Positions 44,568 through 54,445 of a stretch of 64,000 bases of DNA are shown in pieces. The notes under the pieces are model-generated. The model was not told the DNA's origin. It was given only the letters and a program-made list of their open reading frames with translations, and ran no database searches. A program made the position numbers and the translations under genes. This DNA is from Flavobacteriaceae bacterium (GTDB lineage Bacteria > Bacteroidota > Bacteroidia > Flavobacteriales > Flavobacteriaceae). The stretch is from positions 41,041 through 105,040 of the forward strand of contig JABHWD010000029.1 in assembly GCA_018657955.1 (NCBI GenBank), given 5' to 3'. How positions within the stretch are numbered: the first letter of the stretch is position 1; each line of letters opens with the position of its first letter.

Positions 44568-45620
44568 ATGGATATAAATGATGTAAAATTCTCTATCGAT
44601 AGATTCGAAAAAATGATTAATGATAATTCATTGCTTTTTTTTGATTCATTTGAGTTTGAGAGTATAATTACCTATTACTTAGAGAATGGTAAAATTGAAT
44701 ATGCTAGAAAAGCAATCGATTTATCATTAAAACAACACCCTGCTTCATCCACTCTTATTTTACTAAAAATTGAATTATATATTTACGAAAACAAAATAAA
44801 TGAAGCTGATGAATTGTTGAACTCAATATTAATTAATGAAAATTTAAATGAAGAAATATGTATAGTTAAGGCAAATATTTTATCTAAAAAAAAATTACAC
44901 TATGAAGCTGTAGAGTATTTGAATAAAATATTAACTATAACAGAAAATAAAAATGAGATATATTATTTAATAGGCATTGAATATTTACTTCTTGAAAATT
45001 TCATAAAAGCTAAATCAAATTTTATTAATAGCTTAAACCACAATTCATCAGACCATGGAACCTTATACAATATTATATATTGTTTTGAGAAGCTAAATAA
45101 AAAATCTAATTCAATTAGTTTTTTAAATAATTATCTTGATAAAAATCCATACTGTAAAATATCTTGGTATAATTTAGGCAAACAATATGTTTCATTGAAA
45201 AAATATGAAGAAGCTCTAAATTCTTTCGATTATGCAATTATATCAGATGAAAATTTCACTAGCCCATATATAGACAAAGCTAAAATCTTAGAAAAATTAG
45301 ATAAATATGAAGAAGCCATAATAATCTATAAAAGATTATTATCCGTAAATAAAACTTCTTCATATGCTATGCTAGAAATTGGTCATTGTTATGAAAAAAT
45401 AGGCATTACAAGTAATGCATTAGCATATTATTATAAATCTGTACATTATGACCCCTTAATGGATAAAGCTTGGTATAGATTAGCTAAGTATTTTTTAAAA
45501 AACAAAAACTACAAAAAGGCAAATGATTATATAGAGAAAGCTATAAGGATAAATCAAGAAAAACCTAAATACTGGAAGTTATATTTGAAATGCGCTTCAC
45601 TAATTTCAGCAAAAAATTAG
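44568..45620 (+). CDS. Tetratricopeptide repeat protein
   Basis: A 350-residue soluble protein without signal peptide or membrane helix, built from about eight to nine TPR units. Clear units are CKISWYNLGKQYVSLKKYEE, SPYIDKAKILEKLDKYEEAI, SYAMLEIGHCYEKIGITSNA and DKAWYRLAKYFLKNKNYKKA. It is presumably a cytoplasmic scaffold or adaptor. The same TPR gene stands between the aminotransferase and DUF368 genes in many Flavobacteriia, but no partner is known to me. A 33-bp gap separates it from the first DUF368 gene. Confidence 0.87.
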   Translation: MDINDVKFSIDRFEKMINDNSLLFFDSFEFESIITYYLENGKIEYARKAIDLSLKQHPASSTLILLKIELYIYENKINEADELLNSILINENLNEEICIVKANILSKKKLHYEAVEYLNKILTITENKNEIYYLIGIEYLLLENFIKAKSNFINSLNHNSSDHGTLYNIIYCFEKLNKKSNSISFLNNYLDKNPYCKISWYNLGKQYVSLKKYEEALNSFDYAIISDENFTSPYIDKAKILEKLDKYEEAIIIYKRLLSVNKTSSYAMLEIGHCYEKIGITSNALAYYYKSVHYDPLMDKAWYRLAKYFLKNKNYKKANDYIEKAIRINQEKPKYWKLYLKCASLISAKN

Positions 45621-45653
45621 TAGCTTAACACTAATTTTATCATAAACTTTATT

Positions 45654-46535
45654 GTGAAAAAAAACTTTTCATACTATTTAACATTAACTCTAAAAGGAGT
45701 GGCAATGGGTGCTGCTGATGCAGTTCCAGGGGTCTCAGGTGGCACAATAGCTTTGCTGTTAGGTATTTATGAAGAATTAATTGATACAATAGGTAATATC
45801 AATATATCGCTATTAAAGGATCTTAAAAAAAATGGATTCTTTTCTTTTTGGAGAAAACTTAATGGGAATTTCTTATTATCGCTAATAATTGGCATAGGAA
45901 TTAGCTTAATTACATTTATTCAGATAACTGCACATTTATTTGATAAATATCCAATTTTAATTTGGTCATTTTTTTTAGGACTGGTACTAGCAACAATATA
46001 TGTAATATATAAACTAATAAAATCATGGAATTATATCAATTTAATGTTTGTTATAGTTTCTGCATTTATATCATTTTACTTAAGCGAAATAAGTACAATA
46101 GTTAATATTGACATAGACCTTACCTATATTCTTATATGTGGAATTATCGCTGCATCGGCTATGATTATACCAGGAATCTCTGGTGCTCTTATACTAGTTG
46201 TATTAGGTTTATATTCTACAATGATTAATGCAGTTAATAATTTAGAATTTGACAAAATCATAACATTTACTTCAGGAGCTATAATAGGATTATTAAGTTT
46301 TAGTAGAATAATAAAATGGATGTTTAGTAAAAACTCATCCCTAACGTATTCTATTCTTTTAGGTTTTGTTATTAGTTCATTAAGCAAAGTTTGGCCTTGG
46401 AAGTCAGAATTAGGACAAAACATTTTACCATCATCTTATTTAGGAGAAAATTATCTTTTTTATTCAATAATTTTAATTTCAATTGGCTTTTTATTAATTT
46501 TTTCAATAGAAAAGATTCAAAAATTAAATAATTGA
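45654..46535 (+). CDS. DUF368 membrane protein, putative undecaprenyl-phosphate translocase (copy 1)
   Basis: A polytopic membrane protein of 293 residues with about eight helices and the two DUF368 repeat motifs: GAADAVPGVSGGTIALLLGIYEEL (residues about 18-41, shown in part) and IIPGISGALILVVLG. Family members (PopT) were shown in Vibrio and Staphylococcus to recycle undecaprenyl phosphate across the inner membrane. A matching role in cell-wall lipid-carrier recycling is inferred. The start is GTG. The stop overlaps the TTG start of the second copy by 4 nt. Confidence 0.87.
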   Translation: MKKNFSYYLTLTLKGVAMGAADAVPGVSGGTIALLLGIYEELIDTIGNINISLLKDLKKNGFFSFWRKLNGNFLLSLIIGIGISLITFIQITAHLFDKYPILIWSFFLGLVLATIYVIYKLIKSWNYINLMFVIVSAFISFYLSEISTIVNIDIDLTYILICGIIAASAMIIPGISGALILVVLGLYSTMINAVNNLEFDKIITFTSGAIIGLLSFSRIIKWMFSKNSSLTYSILLGFVISSLSKVWPWKSELGQNILPSSYLGENYLFYSIILISIGFLLIFSIEKIQKLNN

Positions 46536-47491
46536 AAAAATCTGGAAATTTATATTCTTCACTTTCCATACTAATTAATGGAATTCTGATGGGCACTGCA
46601 AACAAGATACCAGGAGTTTCTGGTGGTCTTATAGCAATTGCTATTGGATTTTATGAAGAACTTGTTTTTTCTCTAAAAAAAATAGATAGGAAAGCATTAC
46701 AATTTTTGTTTTCTGGAAAATTAGCAAGGTTCTACAATCACATTAATGGACGGTTCTTAATTCTCATACTTTCAGGGGTAGTAATTAGCTACTTTTCAAC
46801 ATCAAAATTGCTTGACTTCTTATTAGAAAGGTACGAGATATATGTGTGGAGTTTATTTTTTGGTCTTGTTATTGGTACTGTTTATCACCTAAAAAAGAAA
46901 ATAAATAGTTGGACTAGAGAAAATATAATTATTCTCCTTTTTGGGATAATAATAGGTGTAGGAATAAGTATAATGAATCCAGCTAGTGAAAATGATAATT
47001 TAATTTTTGTTTTTATATGCGGTGTGATTAGTGTTTCTGGAATGATTCTACCCGGTCTTTCTGGTTCTTTTATTCTTATTCTTATCGGAAATTATGTTCT
47101 TTTACTGGTAGACTCTGTTAATGCATTATACGATTCTATTTTTGAAATGATAAATGGTGATTATTCTTTTATTGATAATATTGATAGAATAAATAAACTA
47201 AAGATAATTTCAGTGTTTGCTGCTGGATCAATGGCAGGATTAATTGTATTGTCAAATATTCTAAGTTTCTTTTTAAGAAAATATGATCAATTGTGTTACT
47301 CGATAATTCTTGGATTTATAATTGGCTCCCTTGGGGTTATATGGCCATGGAAAAATAATATAGTTGAAAGTAGCAAAATAGAAAGATATATTCCTGAATT
47401 AAATCAAGAAACATTTATAGGAATATTATTTATATTAATTGGAATTTTTTCAGTAGTTATTCTAAGTCAATATGATAAATCAAAAAATTGA
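46532..47491 (+). CDS. DUF368 membrane protein, putative undecaprenyl-phosphate translocase (copy 2)
   Basis: The second tandem DUF368 protein, 319 residues, again with the paired signatures GTANKIPGVSGGLIAIAIG and MILPGLSGSFILILIG and about eight helices. The TTG start at 46532 overlaps the end of copy 1, so the two are translated together and may form a heteromer. The copies differ at most positions outside the motifs, so the duplication is old. Some other Bacteroidota also carry adjacent DUF368 pairs. It is convergent with the S8 protease gene, 15 bp away. Confidence 0.86.
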   Translation: MKKSGNLYSSLSILINGILMGTANKIPGVSGGLIAIAIGFYEELVFSLKKIDRKALQFLFSGKLARFYNHINGRFLILILSGVVISYFSTSKLLDFLLERYEIYVWSLFFGLVIGTVYHLKKKINSWTRENIIILLFGIIIGVGISIMNPASENDNLIFVFICGVISVSGMILPGLSGSFILILIGNYVLLLVDSVNALYDSIFEMINGDYSFIDNIDRINKLKIISVFAAGSMAGLIVLSNILSFFLRKYDQLCYSIILGFIIGSLGVIWPWKNNIVESSKIERYIPELNQETFIGILFILIGIFSVVILSQYDKSKN

Positions 47492-47493
47492 TT
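47478..47493. terminator. Small hairpin between convergent genes
   Basis: Six-base stem AATCAA/TTGATT with an AAAA loop, spanning the DUF368 stop, in the 15-bp gap before the convergent S8 gene. It is low in GC and could only be a weak bidirectional terminator. Confidence 0.22.
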
Positions 47494-47506
47494 AAAAGTA
47501 AAATTA

Positions 47507-49093
47507 CTAATGCTTAACTATTTTAAATATTTCTAAATCATCATATTCAGATTTTATTTCAAGAATATAAATTCCTTTTTGAAAATTATGCATGAGCAAT
47601 ACATTATTCATGCCATTAATTATACTTGAATGTAATAATTTTCCAGAAATATCAAATATGTTTATCTCCAAGTATCCATCAATAGCTGATACTATGTTTA
47701 AGATTTCATCAACAGGATTAGGAAATATAATAATGGGGGTTTTCTCAACATTCAAAGCTAATTGATAAGCTAATTGAAAATTAGGTATTCCATAGCCTAA
47801 ATAATAATCAGGATATTGATATTGAGATGCAGTATATCTAATAATATCCATTATTTGATTATTTTTTAATGTGGGAAATGCCTGCAATAAACATGCAACG
47901 GAGCCAGCAATAATTGGAGAACTATAAGAAGTGCCTCCTCCTTGTACAAGATTATCTAAAGAATTAATTAAATACGTCCCTGATCCACGTGCTGATATAT
48001 CAGGTTTTATTACTTGTTGAAAATTGTTTCCTTGTGAACTAAAAGAAACATAATTTCCCAATCCGTCAACTGCTCCAATTGAAAAAACACCCCTAGAATC
48101 AGCTGGAGCAATAACACCATTTACTGAAGAATTTCCAGCAGAATTCACTAGTATTATACCCTTTTCATAAGCAATATTAGAACCCCTAGTAATAAATGCA
48201 GTAGTTCCGTTCATCTCTTCTTGAGAATAACTATAATTAGAGTTGTCATATGTTCTGTACCCGAGAGAAGTATTGGCTATATCTATGCCTAAACTGTCAG
48301 CTCTTTCAATAGCTTCAACCCAATAGCTTTCTTCAACAGGATTTTCTGAAGAAACATCTTCTGTTCTAAATAAATAAAATTCAGCATCAATTGCAGTTCC
48401 ATAAAATTGATCTTCAATATATCCAGCAATAATACTTAAAACATTTGTTCCATGAGAATTACCAGTATAATCAAACAAATTTTCAGTTCTATCAACAAAG
48501 TCATATGTATATTTTATGTTTCCTGAACTCCTCAATCTATAAAAACCGTCCATTGTATCAACATTTCTGAAGCCCGCATCAAATACACCTACTGAAATAT
48601 CACTTCCAGTAAAGCCAAGACTGTGTAGAAAATCCAAGTTAATCATTTGGATTTGATCAAATGGAACTCTATTGTTCAGATCATAATTTATTTTCTCAAA
48701 TTTATCTTCAATTCCAGTCTTATTGATTCTATTATTAGATCGATTTGCATATTCTATTCTATCAACAAAATCTAAGTTTTGCAACTGATCAATTTCTTCA
48801 TAATCTCCACGAACATGCACACAATTAAACCATTTAGATTTTGACAAAACATTCAATCCTTGAAAATTATCAATAATTTCTATATATGATTCATTAATAG
48901 GTACATCTCTAAAGTCTATTGGAATGTTCTTTGAAGACTTCATGTTTATAGATTTTTGACTTAATATAAGTATAGGGTTTTCAATAAAATATTCATAATT
49001 AGGTTTATCATTCAAGTAAACCCATGCATCTTCTAATTGCGCATATGTATAATATTGGAATAAAAAAAGAATAAATAAAAGTCTAAAGCCCAT
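47507..49093 (-). CDS. Secreted subtilisin-like (S8) serine protease with T9SS sorting domain
   Basis: An extracellular protease of 528 residues. The signal peptide is MGFRLLFILFLFQYYTYAQ. A pro-region extends to about 150. The catalytic triad is D172 in GVFDAGF, H214 in NSHGTNV and S389 in GGGTSYSSPIIAG, with the oxyanion Asn in VNSAGNSS. The last 80 or so residues are a type A T9SS domain (IFPNPVDEILNIV to LEIFKIVKH), predicting export through the type IX system. Its minus-strand neighbour mnmA is 4 bp upstream, but the functions are unrelated. Substrates unknown. Confidence 0.93.
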   Translation of the reverse strand: MGFRLLFILFLFQYYTYAQLEDAWVYLNDKPNYEYFIENPILILSQKSINMKSSKNIPIDFRDVPINESYIEIIDNFQGLNVLSKSKWFNCVHVRGDYEEIDQLQNLDFVDRIEYANRSNNRINKTGIEDKFEKINYDLNNRVPFDQIQMINLDFLHSLGFTGSDISVGVFDAGFRNVDTMDGFYRLRSSGNIKYTYDFVDRTENLFDYTGNSHGTNVLSIIAGYIEDQFYGTAIDAEFYLFRTEDVSSENPVEESYWVEAIERADSLGIDIANTSLGYRTYDNSNYSYSQEEMNGTTAFITRGSNIAYEKGIILVNSAGNSSVNGVIAPADSRGVFSIGAVDGLGNYVSFSSQGNNFQQVIKPDISARGSGTYLINSLDNLVQGGGTSYSSPIIAGSVACLLQAFPTLKNNQIMDIIRYTASQYQYPDYYLGYGIPNFQLAYQLALNVEKTPIIIFPNPVDEILNIVSAIDGYLEINIFDISGKLLHSSIINGMNNVLLMHNFQKGIYILEIKSEYDDLEIFKIVKH

Positions 49094-49097
49094 AATG

Positions 49098-50285
49098 TTA
49101 TGAAATTACTCCTGAACCAATTAATTCATCTTCTATATACCATGCAACAAACTGTCCTTTAGTAATAGAAGACTGAGGTTTATCAAATAAAACATATATT
49201 CCTTCCTTATATCTAAACAATATTGCTTTTTGCAATGGTTGTCTATATCTAATTCTTGCCATTACAATCATAGATTCTTTGTAAGATAATTTTAAATCTT
49301 CTCTAATCCAATGCTCCTCATTAGAATCAACTAATAAAGCATCTCTATATAATCCAGGATGATCTTTACCCATACCAACATATACAATATTATTTTCTAC
49401 GTCAGTTTGTAAAACGAATAATGGTTTATTAGTACCTCCTACTCTTAATCCCTTTCTTTGACCAATAGTAAAATAAAAAGCGCCATTATGTTTGCCTACC
49501 TCTCTCCCATCATCAATTTTGTAATTGATATCCCTAATACCTTTTATTAACTTTTCTTTTATTATTAAAGAATTATTTTCCTTCTTTTTATATAAATCAC
49601 TAGAAGAATCTATTTCAATAATTAGCCCTTCTTTAGGCTTAAGTTTCTGCATTAAAAAATCAGGTAATTTAACTTTTCCTACAAAACATAATCCTTGTGA
49701 GTCTTTTTTTTCTGCATTAACCAAACCAATATCATTTGCGATCTTACGTACTTCAGTTTTTTTTAAATTTCCAATTGGAAATAAAATCTTTGACAATTGT
49801 TTCTGATTAAGTTGACAGAGAAAATATGATTGATCCTTAGATTTATCAACTCCAGAAATTAATTTGTGTATAATGGTTTTCCCCTTTTTCTCCCTGCTAA
49901 TTCTTGAATAATGTCCAGTAGCAATAAAATCAGCTCCAAGATCTAATGCGATTTTCATAAAAATATCAAATTTTATTTCTCTATTACAAAGAATATCTGG
50001 ATTGGGTGTTCTTCCGTGTTTGTATTCTCTAAACATATATTGTATTATTCTAGTATTATATTCTTTACTAAGATCAACAGTTTGAAATGGGATTTTTAAA
50101 TTTTGTGAAACTATCATTGCATCATTACTGTCATCTAACCATGGACATTCGTTAGAGATAGTAACAGATTCATCATGCCAATTCTTCATAAATAGTCCTA
50201 TAACATGATACCCTTGTTTCTTTAATAAATAAGCGCTAACACTTGAATCTACTCCACCTGAAAGAGCAATAACAACTTTTTTCAT
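49098..50285 (-). CDS. mnmA: tRNA-specific 2-thiouridylase
   Basis: Puts the 2-thio group on U34 of Lys, Glu and Gln tRNAs, using ATP and a sulfur carrier. It is 395 residues. The PP-loop [15 protein letters not shown] is at about 7-21. The catalytic Cys is in [12 protein letters not shown] and the second redox Cys in DSQGLCFVG, both conserved. The C-terminal beta-barrel domain is complete, with [14 protein letters not shown] [16 protein letters not shown] and [18 protein letters not shown] [11 protein letters not shown]. It lies 52 bp from the flavin reductase gene upstream. Confidence 0.95.
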   Translation of the reverse strand: MKKVVIALSGGVDSSVSAYLLKKQGYHVIGLFMKNWHDESVTISNECPWLDDSNDAMIVSQNLKIPFQTVDLSKEYNTRIIQYMFREYKHGRTPNPDILCNREIKFDIFMKIALDLGADFIATGHYSRISREKKGKTIIHKLISGVDKSKDQSYFLCQLNQKQLSKILFPIGNLKKTEVRKIANDIGLVNAEKKDSQGLCFVGKVKLPDFLMQKLKPKEGLIIEIDSSSDLYKKKENNSLIIKEKLIKGIRDINYKIDDGREVGKHNGAFYFTIGQRKGLRVGGTNKPLFVLQTDVENNIVYVGMGKDHPGLYRDALLVDSNEEHWIREDLKLSYKESMIVMARIRYRQPLQKAILFRYKEGIYVLFDKPQSSITKGQFVAWYIEDELIGSGVIS

Positions 50286-50337
50286 TTTATAAAATTACAA
50301 ATAATGGATGAAGTTAACTCATTCTATTTATGAGTCA

Positions 50338-50871
50338 TTATAAGGAGTCAGTAAAAATTGATAATGCATCAATAAATTTTTTATTCAAATCTTTATTTTT
50401 TATACCTGCTTGCTGATCAAAATTATCACTAAAATTAGGTAAAGAGAAACATGGTATGTGATTAGGATTTCCTCCAGATATTCTATTATAAGCTATTTGA
50501 AGTACGGAAGATGCTCCTTTTGATCCATCAGAGGTTGCCATTAAAAACATTGGTTTATTATACCATACTACTCTCTCTATTCTAGAAATCCAATCAAAAA
50601 TATTTTTAAATGCAGCAGTATATGCACCATTATGTTCAGCAAATGAAATAATAATTCCATCTGTTTCTTTAATTATTTCTTTAAAATCATAAGCTTCTTT
50701 TGGAATACCACTAAGCCTCTCATAATCCTCGCTATAAATAGGCATTTCAAAATTGTTAAGATCTAAAATAACAACATTAGAATTCTGTACTTGTTGAGCC
50801 GCATAAGTAGCTAACCTTTTATTTATTGAGTTTGAAGATGAGCTTGCTCCAAAAGCTACAATTTTTTTCAA
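50338..50871 (-). CDS. NADPH-dependent FMN reductase family protein
   Basis: A flavodoxin-fold FMN reductase or quinone reductase of 177 residues. The FMN phosphate loop is GASSSSNSINKRLA (about 8-21), the central PIYSEDYERLSGIP segment and the flavin-binding AEHNGAYTAAFKNIFDWISR (about 78-97) follow, and the SDGSKGASSVLQIAYNRI loop closes the site. The domain layout matches the NADPH-dependent FMN reductase family. It lies between mnmA and yidC with short spacers. Physiological substrate not known. Confidence 0.87.
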   Translation of the reverse strand: MKKIVAFGASSSSNSINKRLATYAAQQVQNSNVVILDLNNFEMPIYSEDYERLSGIPKEAYDFKEIIKETDGIIISFAEHNGAYTAAFKNIFDWISRIERVVWYNKPMFLMATSDGSKGASSVLQIAYNRISGGNPNHIPCFSLPNFSDNFDQQAGIKNKDLNKKFIDALSIFTDSL

Positions 50872-50893
50872 GTTGATATAGTTTTATTATTAC

Positions 50894-52735
50894 CTAGTTT
50901 TGATTTTTCTTTTGTTTTTCTGCCTCTTCCATTAACTTTTGCATTTTTCTTTGAAAGCGACCTGGTCCTTTTTGAGGCTTTGCTTTATTTGTCTGAATTT
51001 TTTCACGAATTTTTGTCTCATCTAGAATATAGTTCTTAATAATAAACATTATACCAATTGATAAAATATTTGAAATGAAATAATATAAACTTAACCCGCT
51101 TGCATAATTATTAAAGAAAATTAACATAAAAACCGGAGATACATACATCATATATTTCATCATTTTAGTCATATCTGGCATACCCTCCTGTGGTGGAGGT
51201 TGGGATGCAGTCTGTTGACCCATTGTCATTTGCATGTAAAAGAATATAGATACTGCTGCCAATATTGGAAATAAACTAACATGATCACCATAAAACCATA
51301 TCCTAAATGGCAATTCTAAGATGCTATCATATGCTGACAAATCTTCTGCCCAAAGAAAACTCTTTTGACGCAGATCAAATGCTGATGGAAAAAACATGAA
51401 TAATGCATAAAATACAGGTATTTGAGCTACTGCAGGCAAGCAACCACTCATTGGACTAGCACCAGCTTTGCTATATAAAGACATCATCTCTTGTTGTCTT
51501 TTCATGGGGTTATCCTTGAACTGTTTATTCAATTCTTCTACATCAGGTTTTAAAATTTTCATTTTAGCCTGAGATAAATAAGACTTATAAAGCGCTGGTG
51601 CTAAAGCAAGTCTAACAAGAATAGTCATAAAAATAATTGTCAGTCCATATGGAAAGATTGAGCTAAGCCATCTAAATAGTGGAACAAAAACAGATTTATT
51701 AATAAAACCAAATATTCCCCAACCAAAAGGAATGCTTTCTTCTAAATTCAAATCATATTTTTTAAACACTTTACTATCTGTTGGCCCAAAGTAAATTCTA
51801 AAGGATTCATTAAATTCATTATTCTTATAAGAAAATGGAATTTTCGCCATATACTGCTTTGTATATAATGTATCAATTGCTTCATCCTTAACTAAATCCC
51901 TAGAACTAATTTTCGCAGACTTAAAAGTCTTATTGGAAGGAATAAGAATTGAACTAAAAAAATGCTGTCTAAATGAAATCCAATTAATATCAGTTACTTC
52001 ATCTTCATCATCTCCCATTTGAGATAATTTATCAATTTTATTGTTATCATGATAATATGTTAATCTTGTATATCTATTCTCATAAGTCATACTCTTAGAA
52101 TTTCTAATTCCATTTAATTCCCATAAAAAATTATAATCATCATTGTGATTCAAAAAATCTGTAAATCCTCTAGATTTTATATTTATATCAATAACATATT
52201 CATCTGGTTTTATTACATATAAATATTCTAAATATTTTTCATCAGAAATAGATAATTTCATTGAAACAACATCATTTTCTCCATCCTTATAAATGTAAGG
52301 AGTAAAATCTTGATTTTTTGTGTTTATTATTCTGTTATTAGAAGTTTTAAAATCAATATTAAAAGTTGAATTTCCATTTTTTATTAAGAAAATAGGAGAT
52401 CCTTTATGATCAATAAATTTATTCAAAGCAACCTCAGAAATTTGACCTCCTTTTTTTGAAAACTTAATATCAAAAATATTATTTTTAATTTCGGTAACAT
52501 AATCTGAATTATCTTTATCTATATCAGCAAATAGATCATCATTAATGTCTTCTATAGAAAAATTTTGATTAATATTTTCTTTGTCTTTTGAATTTACCTC
52601 TATGTCAGTCTGCTGATTTTCCTGCTCTACAATTTCAGCTTGTTCTGGTGGATTAGTCCAGAGCCAAAACATCAATAGCACTCCAATAAGTATAAAACCT
52701 ATAATTGAATTAATATCAACATTATTCTCTTTCAT
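50894..52735 (-). CDS. yidC: Membrane protein insertase YidC
   Basis: Inserts and folds inner-membrane proteins alone or with Sec. It is 613 residues, the long Gram-negative form. An N-terminal signal-anchor helix (about 9-26) is followed by a charged linker and a large periplasmic beta domain to about 340. The conserved five-helix core (about 355-580) contains FMTILVRLALAPALYKSYLSQ (shown in part), the cytoplasmic hairpin MKILKPDVEELNKQFKDNP, and GCLPAVAQIPVFYALFMFFPSAF in part. The basic C-terminal tail is KAKPQKGPGRFQRKMQKLMEE in part. It follows pyrG by 10 bp, the usual Bacteroidota order. Confidence 0.95.
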   Translation of the reverse strand: MKENNVDINSIIGFILIGVLLMFWLWTNPPEQAEIVEQENQQTDIEVNSKDKENINQNFSIEDINDDLFADIDKDNSDYVTEIKNNIFDIKFSKKGGQISEVALNKFIDHKGSPIFLIKNGNSTFNIDFKTSNNRIINTKNQDFTPYIYKDGENDVVSMKLSISDEKYLEYLYVIKPDEYVIDINIKSRGFTDFLNHNDDYNFLWELNGIRNSKSMTYENRYTRLTYYHDNNKIDKLSQMGDDEDEVTDINWISFRQHFFSSILIPSNKTFKSAKISSRDLVKDEAIDTLYTKQYMAKIPFSYKNNEFNESFRIYFGPTDSKVFKKYDLNLEESIPFGWGIFGFINKSVFVPLFRWLSSIFPYGLTIIFMTILVRLALAPALYKSYLSQAKMKILKPDVEELNKQFKDNPMKRQQEMMSLYSKAGASPMSGCLPAVAQIPVFYALFMFFPSAFDLRQKSFLWAEDLSAYDSILELPFRIWFYGDHVSLFPILAAVSIFFYMQMTMGQQTASQPPPQEGMPDMTKMMKYMMYVSPVFMLIFFNNYASGLSLYYFISNILSIGIMFIIKNYILDETKIREKIQTNKAKPQKGPGRFQRKMQKLMEEAEKQKKNQN

Positions 52736-52745
52736 ATTATTTAGA

Positions 52746-54359
52746 TTAATTATTAGAATGTTTTACGGCGGCGGCAATAAATGAAACAAATAGAGGATGA
52801 GGTGATAAAACTGTACTTTTATATTCAGGATGGAATTGAACTCCTACAAACCATGGATGATTTTTTAATTCTATTATCTCAACTAGCTCAGTATCACTAT
52901 TAATTCCTGTCATACTCATACCATTTTCTTCTATATCTTTAAAATACTTACTATTGAATTCATATCTATGTCTATGTCTTTCATGAATAGTATCACAATT
53001 ATAAATTTTAGATACAAGGCTATTCTTCTTTAGTTTACAATCCCAAGATCCCAATCTCATAGTTCCTCCCTTATTAATAATATTCTTTTGATCATCCATT
53101 ATATCTATTACGGGATATTTAGTTTTTAAATCCATTTCAGTTGAATTGGCTCCTTCTAGTTTTAATATATTTCTAGAAAATTCTATAACAGCCATTTGCA
53201 TACCTAGACATATTCCAAAAAATGGGATATTATTTACTCTAACATATTTTATCGCTTCAATTTTACCATTGACACCTCTTTCTCCAAATCCTGGAGCAAC
53301 CAAAACTCCGTTAAAATTTTCTAATTTCTCAACTATATTATCTTTATTTATATGTTCAGAATGTATTGGAGTTACTTCTACTCTAACCTCGTTAACTGCT
53401 CCTGAATGTATAAAAGATTCTAAAATTGATTTGTAAGAATCCTGCAATTCAATATATTTTCCAATCAAAGCAATTTTTACAGTACTCTTTGGATTCTTGT
53501 GTTTATTTAAAAATTTATTCCAAGAACTTAAATCAGGTTTTGAAGATTTTAAACCTAATTTTTTTAAAACTACCCTATCTAATCCCTCACTTAACATGTG
53601 ATTAGGAACATCATATATTGTTTTAACGTCCAAAGATTCAATTACAGAATCAACATTAACATTACAAAATCTTGCTAATTTATTTCTTATACTAGCGCTT
53701 ATTTCATGTTCAGTCCTGCAAACTAAAACATCTGCCTGTACTCCACTTTCCATTAATGTTTTAACACTATGCTGAGTTGGTTTTGTTTTTAGTTCTTTAG
53801 CCGCAGAAAGATAAGGAATCAAGGTCAAATGAATAGCTGCTACATTTTTTTCACCCATTTCCCATTTCATCTGTCTTAAAGCTTCTATATATGGCAGGGA
53901 TTCAATATCACCAACGGTTCCCCCAATTTCTGTTATAATTATATCATATTTATTATTCTTAGCTAGATATTGAATGCTCTCTTTTATTTCATCAGTTATA
54001 TGAGGAATTACTTGTACTGTTTTTCCTAAATATTCACCCTTTCTTTCTTTATTTATTACGCTTTGATATATCCTTCCAGTTGTAATATTATTTGCCTGTG
54101 AAGTTGCAACATTTAAAAACCTCTCATAATGACCTAAATCTAAATCTGTTTCTGCCCCATCATTTGTAACATAACACTCTCCATGTTCGTACGGATTTAA
54201 AGTTCCAGGATCTATGTTAATGTATGGGTCTAATTTCTGAATTGTAACTCTATAACCTTGAGCCTGAAGTAACTTAGCAAGAGATGCTGCGATTATTCCT
54301 TTACCTAATGAAGAGGAAACACCACCTGTAACAAAAATAAATTTAGTACTATATGACAT
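52746..54359 (-). CDS. pyrG: CTP synthase
   Basis: Makes CTP from UTP with ATP and glutamine; 537 residues. The N-terminal synthetase domain starts with FVTGGVSSSLGKGIIAASLA (about 9-28) and contains QKLDPYINIDPGTLNPYEHGE in part and EIGGTVGDIES. The C-terminal class I glutaminase carries the nucleophile Cys in FGICLGMQMA and the His/Glu pair in VQFHPEYKS. Both domains are complete. It is followed by yidC, 10 bp downstream. Confidence 0.97.
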   Translation of the reverse strand: MSYSTKFIFVTGGVSSSLGKGIIAASLAKLLQAQGYRVTIQKLDPYINIDPGTLNPYEHGECYVTNDGAETDLDLGHYERFLNVATSQANNITTGRIYQSVINKERKGEYLGKTVQVIPHITDEIKESIQYLAKNNKYDIIITEIGGTVGDIESLPYIEALRQMKWEMGEKNVAAIHLTLIPYLSAAKELKTKPTQHSVKTLMESGVQADVLVCRTEHEISASIRNKLARFCNVNVDSVIESLDVKTIYDVPNHMLSEGLDRVVLKKLGLKSSKPDLSSWNKFLNKHKNPKSTVKIALIGKYIELQDSYKSILESFIHSGAVNEVRVEVTPIHSEHINKDNIVEKLENFNGVLVAPGFGERGVNGKIEAIKYVRVNNIPFFGICLGMQMAVIEFSRNILKLEGANSTEMDLKTKYPVIDIMDDQKNIINKGGTMRLGSWDCKLKKNSLVSKIYNCDTIHERHRHRYEFNSKYFKDIEENGMSMTGINSDTELVEIIELKNHPWFVGVQFHPEYKSTVLSPHPLFVSFIAAAVKHSNN

Positions 54360-54378
54360 TGCGCATTATAAACGCAAA

Positions 54379-54386
54379 CAAATTTA
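54379..54386 (-). promoter_or_regulatory. Candidate -7 promoter element (TAAATTTG) for pyrG-yidC
   Basis: Minus-strand TAAATTTG, 19 nt before the pyrG start, in the 86-bp gap. A TTG lies 30 nt further upstream, which is too far for a standard -33 box. Confidence 0.33.
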
Positions 54387-54445
54387 ATAAATTTGATTAA
54401 ATATATCTGTAAATATCAAGATTCATTTAAAATAGAGATAGCATA

